Below, piece by piece: positions 34,939 to 43,606 of a stretch of DNA of 64,000 nt (positions are counted from its first letter, which is position 1; each line of letters starts with the position of its first letter). Origin of the DNA: Parasediminibacterium sp046546515 (lineage in GTDB: Bacteria > Bacteroidota > Bacteroidia > Chitinophagales > Chitinophagaceae); assembly GCF_046546515.1 (NCBI RefSeq), contig NZ_JBKHKJ010000012.1, positions 62,001 to 126,000 on the forward strand, in the 5' to 3' direction. The notes under the pieces are model-generated. The model was not told the origin of the DNA. It did not search any database and saw nothing but the letters and a program-made list of their open reading frames with translations. Both the position numbers and the translations under genes were made by a program.

Positions 34939-35970
34939 TTATCTTTTCCATATTTTAAAATCGTCCCAATACACTTGAAACTTGCCTCCCCTTGCATTCA
35001 TCTGGTTTACAATATTGTTGGAGCCATATAATTTTATAGGGTTGAATTCTGTAAGCCCATCGGGGTTTGGGTCATCGGGGTGGCAGGTTGCTTCATTCAA
35101 ATCATACACTACGGTTTTGCTGCCACCATCTGGGGTTACGGCAAAGTAAAAACGCCCAGTACCCTTGTTACCTTCTTTAATATAATAGTCAATGGTCATC
35201 CATTTGCCGATAGGGGCAAGAAAAGCGGTGTTTTGCTTTGTCCAAACCGTTTTATAGCCAGTGGCAGTGTCGTATGTTTGCCCTTCTGTCTTAAAATAAA
35301 AAGGTGATCCAACAGCAGAAGATACCTTAGAAAGCGTGATGCCAAAACGAAAATCGTAATTGGGCGTTACAAATGACGCATTGTTCCAAAATTCAAACAG
35401 GGTTATCCAGTCACCATTACCAGGATAAGGAGAATTAACCAATTTATTAAAGTCGGTAGGTATAAATAGCCTTATTGACTGGTACACTTCTTTTAAGCCA
35501 ATATTGCCATATAAGTCTGCTTGTATCCTTGCTTTCTTATTAAATAAAATACCGTTTACGGTGTATTGATCTTTTAAAGGCAAATCAATATTTGGAACAT
35601 TTATTTTGTAGTTCATTACCTTATTGGATGGGTTTACTGGGTCTGCAACAATGCTGCAAAGCCTTTGCGAAGAATCCCCTTGTTCGTAATAAATCCTAAA
35701 TAAACCAATGCTGGGATTGTTAACAAAGTCAGATACCCAATTGTTAGGGGCAGGGACAGAAGCATCGGTTCCCCTAAACTCAGCTGTTTGGCTACTTGTT
35801 GAAACCATATAAGTACCAGCCTCGAATCCCGTATTAAAAATCAGGTTAGATGGAAAGGTTGATGTGGGGGTAGTAACTATTGGCGTTGTGGTGGTTGTGT
35901 CATTTTTTTTGCATGAAGTACTATTGATTAATAATAGGCAGATTGCAAGCAAGTAAAGCAATTGTTTCAT
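34939..35970 (-). CDS. lipoprotein paralogue 1 of a tandem family (candidate polysaccharide lyase or sugar-binding jelly roll)
   Basis: 343 aa. The signal ends LLINSTSCKKND, a plausible Bacteroidota lipobox with Cys20, followed by a Thr/Pro linker (TTTTTPIVTTPTST), so probably an outer-membrane lipoprotein. The body has a beta-rich pattern: NTGFEAGTYMVST, YYEQGDSSQRLCSIVADPVN, DWITLFEFWNNA, PIGKWMTIDYYIKEGNKGTG, GRFYFAVTPDGG, QVYWDDFKIWKR. Placement after glycosidase and lyase genes suggests a role in breakdown or capture of the same polysaccharide; catalytic residues cannot be assigned. Confidence 0.85.
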   Translation of the reverse strand: MKQLLYLLAICLLLINSTSCKKNDTTTTTPIVTTPTSTFPSNLIFNTGFEAGTYMVSTSSQTAEFRGTDASVPAPNNWVSDFVNNPSIGLFRIYYEQGDSSQRLCSIVADPVNPSNKVMNYKINVPNIDLPLKDQYTVNGILFNKKARIQADLYGNIGLKEVYQSIRLFIPTDFNKLVNSPYPGNGDWITLFEFWNNASFVTPNYDFRFGITLSKVSSAVGSPFYFKTEGQTYDTATGYKTVWTKQNTAFLAPIGKWMTIDYYIKEGNKGTGRFYFAVTPDGGSKTVVYDLNEATCHPDDPNPDGLTEFNPIKLYGSNNIVNQMNARGGKFQVYWDDFKIWKR

Positions 35971-36090
35971 TCTTTTTTTTTATATCTATGAGACGTTAAA
36001 ATTGCAAGGGAAGTACCATGTCCCCACTTATTTTCTTTTTCTTGCTATGTTCCCCTTTGTTATGAATAATAAGGTAAATTGTACCTGTCC

Positions 36091-37305
36091 TTACAACCTA
36101 TTTAATATTTTGCTGCCTTTTAAATTTGGAGCAATGGGTGCATTTTTAATAATCCCAGTCAATTTTTTATGCCACGCCACATCAGCCCACATGCCCTTGA
36201 ATTGGGGACCACAAAAGTTGCTGGTGCCTATAGCTACCCATTGCCCGGTAGCTGCTGCAGTGGTTACACCCAATTCACATAGGTCTTTCTCCCATTCCCA
36301 ATTGAGCATCGGGTAATCTTTATAGTTTACTACGCCCCAGCACTCGGTAGTTATAAGCGGTTTTTTGGTAGCTTGGGTATCTGCTGCAAGCTGTTTAATA
36401 GAAGATGTTAAAATATTATTCCAATACTCAGGCTTGCTTTTGTACAATGGTTCTGCTTTTTCAGCCAGGCTTTTTAAATCGCCTGTACTGAAGCCATCCC
36501 AATTTATACCTACTGCATTGTTAAATTCTCCATTGTTCAAGCTGGCCATCCAAACATGCTGCTCCACAAAATCTAAGTAGGGCGTAGGGTTCTTTTGTAA
36601 AATTTTCTCTTCGTAATAGTCGAATGAAAACGTGAAAGGTATTGCTGGATAGTGCTTGTGCATTATTTCCATCGTTTCTTTCATCCATGTAGTGGATGCT
36701 TCTATGCTCCAATTATGGCCGTCCCTCTTTGCTTTGAAAAAAGGGGTCCAAACATTGGCTGGCCATTCATTGCATAGATCTACATAAAGTATGGCATCCA
36801 GCAGGTTTTCTTTTTTAATAATATCTAAAACAGCCAACCAATTGTTGGCCATTTTTGAAGGGGTATCTAAGGTGAGCCTTGTATTGTCCACATCTTCCCT
36901 GTACCAAGTAGATAGGCCAACTTTAATGTTTCTTTTTTTGCACTTGGCTATAAATTGGGTAAGCGATGGCTGCACTTGCACTTTTATGGTGGCGGGCGCT
37001 CCCCAATCGTATATGTCCCAAACGGGCAATAAAGTCCATTCTTTGGTTGCGTCTACAGCTATTAAATGTGGATAGGCATCTATGCGCACAGCATTGTAGC
37101 CGCGAAGTACCAATTCGTCCAAAGCTTTGTCCCAATCTTCGTAACTGCCGCCGGGCCAACGCCTTTCCAGCCAGCTAAACTCCCACATGGTAATGGCCAA
37201 TGGGCGAACGGTTTTGGGCACATTAAAATTTGCTAGCCCTGTTTGGGCAGCCAATACTGCCATGGATGACAGTGAACTGTATTTGATGAAATCTTTTCTG
37301 TTCAT
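36091..37305 (-). CDS. cellulase-like glycoside hydrolase (clan GH-A TIM barrel)
   Basis: 404 aa with a Tat-like or Sec signal (MNRKDFIKYSSLSSMAVLAA). Barrel strands carry LRGYNAVRIDAYPH (about 69-82), YVDLCNEWP with a Glu in the acid/base position, and ITTECWG with a Glu in the nucleophile position, as in clan GH-A. It resembles proteins labelled sugar-binding cellulase-like, and the exact family and substrate are unknown. It follows the PhyH gene by 10 bp in the same operon. It should be periplasmic or surface-exposed. Confidence 0.85.
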   Translation of the reverse strand: MNRKDFIKYSSLSSMAVLAAQTGLANFNVPKTVRPLAITMWEFSWLERRWPGGSYEDWDKALDELVLRGYNAVRIDAYPHLIAVDATKEWTLLPVWDIYDWGAPATIKVQVQPSLTQFIAKCKKRNIKVGLSTWYREDVDNTRLTLDTPSKMANNWLAVLDIIKKENLLDAILYVDLCNEWPANVWTPFFKAKRDGHNWSIEASTTWMKETMEIMHKHYPAIPFTFSFDYYEEKILQKNPTPYLDFVEQHVWMASLNNGEFNNAVGINWDGFSTGDLKSLAEKAEPLYKSKPEYWNNILTSSIKQLAADTQATKKPLITTECWGVVNYKDYPMLNWEWEKDLCELGVTTAAATGQWVAIGTSNFCGPQFKGMWADVAWHKKLTGIIKNAPIAPNLKGSKILNRL

Positions 37306-37315
37306 GATGTTTTTA

Positions 37316-38197
37316 TTAATCGTTTTTTATGGCATGTAAAACTTCTGGCCTTAAATAAGGATGGTTCATATCTACAATTGGCTTGTGGGCATAGGGATCT
37401 GTTCCTGCCACCAGCACAATATCCCGTAAATCCTCGGTCAGTGGGAATTTGCCATCTTGGTCCCAAGGCAACATGCTCTCTGCGCTCATGTAATGGTTTA
37501 CCAATGCCGTGCGGAAATCATCCTCGGTTTTGTTTCGCAAGGAACTGTGCAACAGGTATCCGTTGAAGAAAACAACATCTCCTTTTTGGGCTTCTAAAGG
37601 GATAACGTTTTCAGATGGGTAGCCACTTACATCAATGGTGTCTTCATCGGCATATTCATTGCTTTCGTTGATTGTTCTTGGCATTATGTAGGCGGGGTTT
37701 TGGCTGCCCGGCACCACCCATAGGCAACCATTTTCTACATTGGCATTGTCAATGGCTATCCATACGCCTGTTAAAGATTTGTCCCTAGTAGGTATAAAAT
37801 ACTCATCCTGGTGCCAGCTTTGCCCTGCCTTGCCAGAGCCTTTTACAAATAACATGCTCTGCATACATTTTACATTGGCGCTAATGATGCTGGTAAGCAC
37901 GTCTAAAACGGCCTTGTGTGCCAAATATTTTTTAATAATAGGCGATATTTTATGGGGGAAATGGATAGCCACATACTTCTTTAAAATAGCATCGTCCGTT
38001 TCGCCATCTGCCACGGGTAGCAAGCCTTCTATATTGCCGTAAAAGCCTTTGAATATTTTTGCCGTGTCTTGTTTCAACTCTGCTATTTCTGCTTCGCTAA
38101 ATAAATTTTTTACCACCAAATAACCATTTGTTGTATAAAAATCAATGTCTTGCTGGGTAATGTTTTGTAGGGCAGTGTTGCCGTTTGAATATTGCAT
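37316..38197 (-). CDS. phytanoyl-CoA dioxygenase (PhyH) family protein
   Basis: 293 aa from the ATG at 38197; a TTG two codons earlier is less likely. Non-haem Fe(II)/2-oxoglutarate oxygenase motifs: HQDEYF (His-x-Asp, about residues 130-135), the distal His in NGYLLHSSLRNKT, and an Arg (FRTALVNHY) for 2-oxoglutarate. No signal, so cytoplasmic. PhyH homologues occur repeatedly in carbohydrate loci and may remove alkyl or acyl groups or modify sugars; the substrate is unknown. It begins 2 bp after the transporter stop and ends 10 bp before the glycosidase. Confidence 0.92.
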   Translation of the reverse strand: MQYSNGNTALQNITQQDIDFYTTNGYLVVKNLFSEAEIAELKQDTAKIFKGFYGNIEGLLPVADGETDDAILKKYVAIHFPHKISPIIKKYLAHKAVLDVLTSIISANVKCMQSMLFVKGSGKAGQSWHQDEYFIPTRDKSLTGVWIAIDNANVENGCLWVVPGSQNPAYIMPRTINESNEYADEDTIDVSGYPSENVIPLEAQKGDVVFFNGYLLHSSLRNKTEDDFRTALVNHYMSAESMLPWDQDGKFPLTEDLRDIVLVAGTDPYAHKPIVDMNHPYLRPEVLHAIKND

Positions 38198-38199
38198 AA

Positions 38200-39585
38200 T
38201 CAATTATTTTTTACCAATAAGATTTCGAGTTGTTCCAATGTTTTGCCTTTGGTTTCGGGTACTTTTGTTTGTATGTAAATAAAGTAAAGCACACAGAAAA
38301 AAGCAAACAACAATAGGGTACTTGATGTGCCAAAATGTTGGTTGAGGATGGGGAATGAAAAGCTGGCAGCAAAATCGGCAAGCCATAAAACCAAAGTGGC
38401 AAACGACATAGCCAAGCCACGTATACGGTTGGGGAAAATTTCAGAAAGGATAACCCAAGTAACAGCACCCAAGCTGGCCGAAAAGCCTGCTATATACAGC
38501 ATTAAAAATATGAGGACTACATAGTAAGCAAAGAAATTTTGCTGGAAGCAGGCAGCCACTACTACCAGCGAAACAGCCATTACCGCACTACCCGTAAGCA
38601 GCAATTTTTTCCGCCCCAATTTATCTACCAGCCAAATGGCTACCAGTGTAAATAAAAACATCACTACACCTATTGCGATGGTTTGCATAGCAGCATCGGC
38701 AGTGCTTACGCCTGTGTTTTTGAATATTTCAGGGGCATAGTATAAAATGGCATTGATGCCTGTTATTTGCTGAAAAATAGCAATCACAATACCCATGCCC
38801 ATTACTTTTCTAAAAGCAGGCAACAACAAATCTGCCCAGCTTTCTTTGGTGTCGTGGCTAAAGGTTTCGATAATAGATTTATACGTAGCATCTGCATATT
38901 CCTGTCCCCCTGTTTTTAGCAACACATCCAACCCTTTTGTTGTAAATACTTTATGAATGAGCCACCTAGGTGTTTCAGGCACAAGGAAAAGGGCAAAGAA
39001 AAACAGGGCTGCTGGCAATGCTTGAGAGGCAAACATCCAACGCCAGGCATCTTGGCCTAAGCCGGTTAATAAATAATTGATTACATAAGCTAGCAATACG
39101 CCTGCCACTATGGCCAATTGGTACAAGGCAACCATGCGGCCCCGATAAACGGCAGGCACGGTTTCGGCAATGTACATAGGCACTACCATCGCTGCTGCAC
39201 CCACCGCCAGCCCGCCCACAATCCTGAAACTGATAAAAGTGAACAATGATGTAGCCATTGCCACGCCAACGCCAGTGCCAGCAAACAACAAGGCACAGCC
39301 AAACAATACCTTTTTCCTGCCAAACCTATCCGCCAGTTTGCCAGCCACCATTGCACCCAAGCCACAGCCTATTAAAATGCTGCTTACTGCCCAGCCAAGC
39401 ATCAATTCGTCAAGCCCAAAATAGCTTTTGATAAAGGGGATGGTGCCAGATATAATGGCAGTATCAAAACCAAAAAGCAAACCACCCAAAGCGGCCACGG
39501 TGCTTATAAGCAGCACATATTTTTTGTTGATGGCCACAGGGGTGTTCAATGGTAATGGTGCGCTATCGTTGCTTGCAAAAGCCAT
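38200..39585 (-). CDS. sugar porter MFS transporter
   Basis: 461 aa with 12 membrane helices. It shows the sugar porter family words: GGLLFGFDTAIISGTIPF near residue 34, DRFGRKKVLFG, PETPRWLI after helix 6, QQITGINAILYYAPEIF in helix 7, and PETKGKTLEQLE at the C-terminus. Relatives such as XylE and GalP are proton/sugar symporters. It probably imports the monosaccharides or uronates released by the hydrolases of this operon. It lies 27 bp after the GH88/105 gene and 2 bp before the PhyH gene. Confidence 0.95.
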   Translation of the reverse strand: MAFASNDSAPLPLNTPVAINKKYVLLISTVAALGGLLFGFDTAIISGTIPFIKSYFGLDELMLGWAVSSILIGCGLGAMVAGKLADRFGRKKVLFGCALLFAGTGVGVAMATSLFTFISFRIVGGLAVGAAAMVVPMYIAETVPAVYRGRMVALYQLAIVAGVLLAYVINYLLTGLGQDAWRWMFASQALPAALFFFALFLVPETPRWLIHKVFTTKGLDVLLKTGGQEYADATYKSIIETFSHDTKESWADLLLPAFRKVMGMGIVIAIFQQITGINAILYYAPEIFKNTGVSTADAAMQTIAIGVVMFLFTLVAIWLVDKLGRKKLLLTGSAVMAVSLVVVAACFQQNFFAYYVVLIFLMLYIAGFSASLGAVTWVILSEIFPNRIRGLAMSFATLVLWLADFAASFSFPILNQHFGTSSTLLLFAFFCVLYFIYIQTKVPETKGKTLEQLEILLVKNN

Positions 39586-39612
39586 AGTAAATTTTTTGAA
39601 AAAGTTTGTTAA

Positions 39613-40815
39613 CTATCTTATCATTTCATCGGCTGCCACAATGATGATACCAGGCACAAAACCCATAAAACGTTCATCTATCTTATTTACTTGTTTTTGC
39701 TCGGCAGGCACAGCCCAGCCTGTATAGGCATTATGTACATTCCCTTTTTCATCTACACTTTTAAGTATAAAAGCCCATGCTTTGGCAAAAACTTCATCAT
39801 ACTCATTAGGTATCCATCCTTTGCGTGTACCTTCTTTCAAAGCAGACAATACCATCGAGATGCTGGTAACTTCTTCAGGAGTTGATGGGTCATCTACCAA
39901 CACATGCAAGCCTCCACTTTTGCTCTGGTACTTTTTAACGCCATCTGCTATAATTTTCATGTTTTCTGCAATAGGCTTAAATTTTGGGTGGCTTGGTGGC
40001 AGGTAACGGAGCAGCCCAGCAATGGCCCATAAAAGCCAGCCTTGTGAACGGCACCAATAAGTAGTTGCGTTTTCGCCCTTGAACAAGCCCGTCCTTACAA
40101 GTTTTTTTTCTTTGTCAAGAAAATATTTAATGCCCGCCTCTAATTGAAAAATGGCTTGTTTCCAGTAAATAGCGGCCACGTCTTTATCAGTGCATAAGGT
40201 TGCTGCAATAGCATTGGTTCGTGTGGCCCAATAAGCAGTATCGGGTATGGCAAAATTCATATAATTATAATCGTCGTGGGCTAACATGCCAAACCTATCC
40301 CTCCCGGCGTAATGCAACACCGCATCTGCCACATCAAAACAAACTCTTTTTGCAGTGGCATCTTTATTTATTTTATACAGTTCATGCACAGGGAATGAGA
40401 CGCCAAGGTTGGCAGAATAAATGACAAATGCTAGAGGCCCGTCCCTTAAAATCCTTGCCTTTGGGCCATCGTATTGTTTAAAATATTCCTCGTCAGTTAG
40501 CTTGCCATCATTTTCTATATGATACTTAAACCATTTGTCTGCAAACTCGTAGCCTTGTTTAAAACCCCTGTTTGCAAACCTCAATAAGCCTTCAATTTGA
40601 ATGGAACCAAACCAATCGGTATTTACATCGCTGAACTTTTGTTTCAGCACATTTTCTACTAAAGCCCTAATATTTGAGGGCAAATTTTTGGGTAACCCAT
40701 TATCGTTTTCAAAAAAACTTGTCAAATGATTTTCTGCAGCTTTAGATAGTAAGGGTGTTAACATACTGCCAGTACCCAACAGTGCTGCAAGGTTGGTAAA
40801 TTCTCTTCTTTTCAT
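39613..40815 (-). CDS. GH88/GH105-type unsaturated glucuronyl hydrolase
   Basis: 400 aa from the ATG at 40815, with a Tat-like signal (MKRREFTNLAALLGTGSML). The (alpha/alpha)6-barrel pattern is clear: WFGSIQIEGLLRF, YWATRTNAIAATL, TYWCRSQGWLLWAIAGLLRYLP (the R-x-x-GW word of GH88/GH105), and a C-terminal AYTGWAVPAEQKQVNKIDER. These enzymes hydrate the unsaturated uronate left by polysaccharide lyases, which fits the heparinase-like gene beside it. GH88 and GH105 cannot be separated by eye. It is the first gene of the downstream operon. Its promoter probably lies in the duplicated region just upstream. Confidence 0.85.
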   Translation of the reverse strand: MKRREFTNLAALLGTGSMLTPLLSKAAENHLTSFFENDNGLPKNLPSNIRALVENVLKQKFSDVNTDWFGSIQIEGLLRFANRGFKQGYEFADKWFKYHIENDGKLTDEEYFKQYDGPKARILRDGPLAFVIYSANLGVSFPVHELYKINKDATAKRVCFDVADAVLHYAGRDRFGMLAHDDYNYMNFAIPDTAYWATRTNAIAATLCTDKDVAAIYWKQAIFQLEAGIKYFLDKEKKLVRTGLFKGENATTYWCRSQGWLLWAIAGLLRYLPPSHPKFKPIAENMKIIADGVKKYQSKSGGLHVLVDDPSTPEEVTSISMVLSALKEGTRKGWIPNEYDEVFAKAWAFILKSVDEKGNVHNAYTGWAVPAEQKQVNKIDERFMGFVPGIIIVAADEMIR

Positions 40816-40838
40816 AATAGCAAATTGCAAATTGTTTA

Positions 40839-40954
40839 TTGTGCATAGGTACTATTCAAAAAAGAAACAGGTGCTTACTTTTTTGCTGAATATGAAAACT
40901 ATTTTATTAAAATTGACATATTAATTGCATTTATTTGTTCAACCCTGATTTTGC
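40839..40954 (-). promoter_or_regulatory. duplicated divergent promoter/operator, copy upstream of the GH88/105 operon
   Basis: Near-copy of 43490-43606, the region between the heparinase and AraC genes. Shared words run in order: 'gcataggtactattcaaaa' (here) versus 'gcatagatactattgaaaa', then 'gaaaactattttatta', then 'tttatttgt' and 'ttgcatg' at the araC start. Conservation of non-coding sequence beside a dead gene suggests that it is a binding site kept in use. Confidence 0.65.
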
Positions 40955-41062
40955 ATGTAGCCTCTACTACAAAAAATGCCCCTTAATGCCCATTCCTATT
41001 TTATTAAAAAAAACCTTTACCACGCCATCTTTTGAAGTGCCACGACACGAGCATATTACTTT
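40955..41062 (+). pseudogene. decayed 5' fragment of an AraC-type regulator (copy of 43607)
   Basis: Aligns by eye with the first 36 codons of the AraC gene at 43607. ATG is followed at once by TAG. The next codons read PLLQKMPLNAHSYFIKK against PLVQKLPLNAHTSFVAK, then a frameshift, then TFTTPSFEVPRHEH against TFTSPHFEVPWHQH. The similarity ends near 41062, just before the end of the heparinase gene. The rest of the regulator, including the HTH, is absent. Confidence 0.8.
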
Positions 41063-41088
41063 AGGAATACTATCCATGTTTCTCTTTC

Positions 41089-43467
41089 TTATAATTTGAT
41101 TATTTGGTACTGCCCGTTACCAACATTAAAATAAAGCAAGTGATTGGTACTTTCAATTAAAATTGGCTGTTGGCTTATATTGTTAGTGCATTGCACTTTC
41201 CATTTGCCATTCTGCACATCGGCAACCAACACTTTTAATGGGGTATTGCCAGTTATAGTCAATTCTAAATTTTCATTAACTACCTGCCCATCTTTGCTAA
41301 ACAAAACCATCCGGTCGCCTAATATTGTACCTGTAAGTTTCGAGGTTTCTATTGCTTTGGCGGGCATTTGCTTATTACTTCTATCGTAGTCCATTACCTG
41401 CATTACGTTTAAAAAATAATCTGTTTCGGCAGGTATTTTTGGCGATATTTCTATTCGCCAAACGGCACTGTCCCATGAGTTATTTGTAGCTTCAATTTGT
41501 TGCGGGTAATTTTCGCTATTCACAGTAAACTCGTTGCCCAACCCTCCAATTTTAGCAATAGAAAGGTTATTTGGCAAAGGCAGCAAAGTAGTGTTCACCA
41601 ATTGTCCATTGTAGCCTTTATTGCCACTCTTTGTTTTTAAAATATTTTGCTTAATAGAAGGTTCTTCTACGCAATGTAATAGCCATGTTTTCTTGAAATT
41701 TTTATTGGTAGCCTCAACCCTGTCAAACACTATTAATGCAGCAGGGATGTCTTTATTGTGCAAGTTTAAAAACACAAAAGAACGCTGAAAGCTTTTTATT
41801 TTTTTGGGATAAGCTTCTGCCAGTTCGCCTTTTAAATATGTATAGTCTGGTTGTAGCGAGTCTGGGCCAAACGAATGTGCCAACACAGCCCCTGTTTTAT
41901 ATCCCAGTGTAAGCAATTCATTCATATTTTCTGGCTCGTGCGCATCGCCTGGATAAGGTTGCCCACCATCATTGGTAATAGCCTTTCCATGCCATGTGAA
42001 ATGCTCGCTGCTGTCGTACACAAGCATGGTATTGTGGGCAATGGTGCGCTGGCTATAGTTTTTGAAATGCTCGCTGGCATAGCCCCCTTTTTTGCCTTGG
42101 TAAATGCCGCTTTGCACTGCCAAAGGCCCTTTATAGTATAGTTGGAAACTGCCTGCATCTAAATGCTGGTGGTTGCTAAAATTGTACTCCTGCACTTTCA
42201 TGGTAGCCACCACATCGTTTGATGCTATGCCATCCTCCCAGCCCGTCCTGGTAATCATTGCCCCCAATGGCATAGCAAAATATTTGGTTAATGGAAGGCT
42301 GGCTTTTGTAGCTTTTGTATCTATTGCCTTGGCATCAAAAAACAGGAAATCAAACAAATAATCTGGGGTTTCACCCAGCTTTCTTTCTTTAAAAGCCTCG
42401 TTTAATACAATGGCATTTTTATGATAAGCACCACTATATAGCAATGCGCTTTGCCCCAAACCCCACCATTTGCCAAAGGGTGTAAACTGTTCTGTGTAAT
42501 CATCCCCATTGCGCATCAATTGTCCATCTGGCCTGCGGCTATAGATAAAATAATAGGGTATGCCCTGCTGCTGCTTGCCATAGAAATTTGGGTAGCCCAT
42601 CCTGTCGAAAATAAATGTGGTAAACATGTCCCAATAAAACCGGTAAGCCCCGTAGGCACTGCCTTGGTGATGGTAATTGGCAGGATAAAAAAAGTTGCGG
42701 GCTGGTACAAATTCTGCCATCATCCTGCCTGCAATTCTGTTGTAAATAATGGGTTTTTCGTTGTAGGTGGCAATGCCAAATGAAAGCATGTCCCTAGCTA
42801 ATTGCGCCTCTACTGTATGGCTGGTGATGGAGCTTCCTTTTATTTGTGGCCATTCAATTTCCATTTGCGTGGCAAGGGTTTCCATCCTGCCAATAAGGGT
42901 TGTTTTTTCTGCCGAGGAAAGCAAAGAGTAGCACCAATCGTATACCAATGAACCCGTTAAAATTGCCCTGCCCATTTCTCGGGTTAAATCGGGCGTTTTC
43001 TTGTCAAATTGTAGCGTGGCTAAATAATGAAGCGCCCCACTGGCAGCCGCTTTGCCCTGTTCTTCATTATGGTACAAGGCATACAACAAAGCTTTTGCTT
43101 CAATGGCATCCCTTACTTTTATATCGTTGTTTTGGATATTGCCCAATGGCAAATAACCATCTGTAACAAATTTAGATGCCTTTAGCAACTTTTCCCAGCA
43201 ATCGTTTATTAAAGGACTAGTTGTTTTTTCTTTTAGCAAAGCAATATTTTTTAGGGTAAAGCACAAGCGTGGGTGCTCTGATGGTGGCGATGGAAGAACC
43301 AAGTTTTTCCCTTCCCTTTCCGTTAATGGGGGATAGGCAATAGCCACAATGGCATTTGTATCAGTGGCTGCTGTTGTTACTCCTTGTCCATTAGCAATAG
43401 TGCAATAACACATAACAAACAATAAAAAATGTAAACGAGCAAGCTGAGATGGCATCCATTGGGGCAT
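41089..43467 (-). CDS. heparinase II/III family polysaccharide lyase (PL21-like)
   Basis: 792 aa with a signal peptide ending near ANGQ, close to the 772 aa of Pedobacter heparinase II. The N-terminal (alpha/alpha) toroid contains SSITSHTVEAQLARD with His217 and NYHHQGSAYGAY with Tyr272; the beta-sandwich domain contains FSNHQHLDAGSFQLYYKG with His433 and His435. By motif these match His202, Tyr257 and His406/His408 of heparinase II (recalled; aligned by eye). It would cleave uronate-containing chains such as heparin or heparan sulfate by beta-elimination in the periplasm. Substrate is inferred. It is divergent from the AraC gene. Confidence 0.9.
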   Translation of the reverse strand: MPQWMPSQLARLHFLLFVMCYCTIANGQGVTTAATDTNAIVAIAYPPLTEREGKNLVLPSPPSEHPRLCFTLKNIALLKEKTTSPLINDCWEKLLKASKFVTDGYLPLGNIQNNDIKVRDAIEAKALLYALYHNEEQGKAAASGALHYLATLQFDKKTPDLTREMGRAILTGSLVYDWCYSLLSSAEKTTLIGRMETLATQMEIEWPQIKGSSITSHTVEAQLARDMLSFGIATYNEKPIIYNRIAGRMMAEFVPARNFFYPANYHHQGSAYGAYRFYWDMFTTFIFDRMGYPNFYGKQQQGIPYYFIYSRRPDGQLMRNGDDYTEQFTPFGKWWGLGQSALLYSGAYHKNAIVLNEAFKERKLGETPDYLFDFLFFDAKAIDTKATKASLPLTKYFAMPLGAMITRTGWEDGIASNDVVATMKVQEYNFSNHQHLDAGSFQLYYKGPLAVQSGIYQGKKGGYASEHFKNYSQRTIAHNTMLVYDSSEHFTWHGKAITNDGGQPYPGDAHEPENMNELLTLGYKTGAVLAHSFGPDSLQPDYTYLKGELAEAYPKKIKSFQRSFVFLNLHNKDIPAALIVFDRVEATNKNFKKTWLLHCVEEPSIKQNILKTKSGNKGYNGQLVNTTLLPLPNNLSIAKIGGLGNEFTVNSENYPQQIEATNNSWDSAVWRIEISPKIPAETDYFLNVMQVMDYDRSNKQMPAKAIETSKLTGTILGDRMVLFSKDGQVVNENLELTITGNTPLKVLVADVQNGKWKVQCTNNISQQPILIESTNHLLYFNVGNGQYQIIKL

Positions 43468-43489
43468 GGCAAATTATTTTACAATCACA

Positions 43490-43606
43490 ATAAGCTGCAT
43501 AGATACTATTGAAAATATAAATAAAAGCTTACTTTTTGCTGACTATGAAAACTATTTTATTAGAATGGATGGATAAGTTGTATTTATTTGTACAAAATTT
43601 TTTTGC
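43490..43606. promoter_or_regulatory. divergent promoter/operator between heparinase and AraC genes
   Basis: AT-rich 139-bp gap between divergent starts. It has a near-copy at 40839-40954 in front of the GH88/105 gene. A conserved TTTATTTG block, close to a -7 box for the plus strand, precedes the araC start in both copies. Confidence 0.6.
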
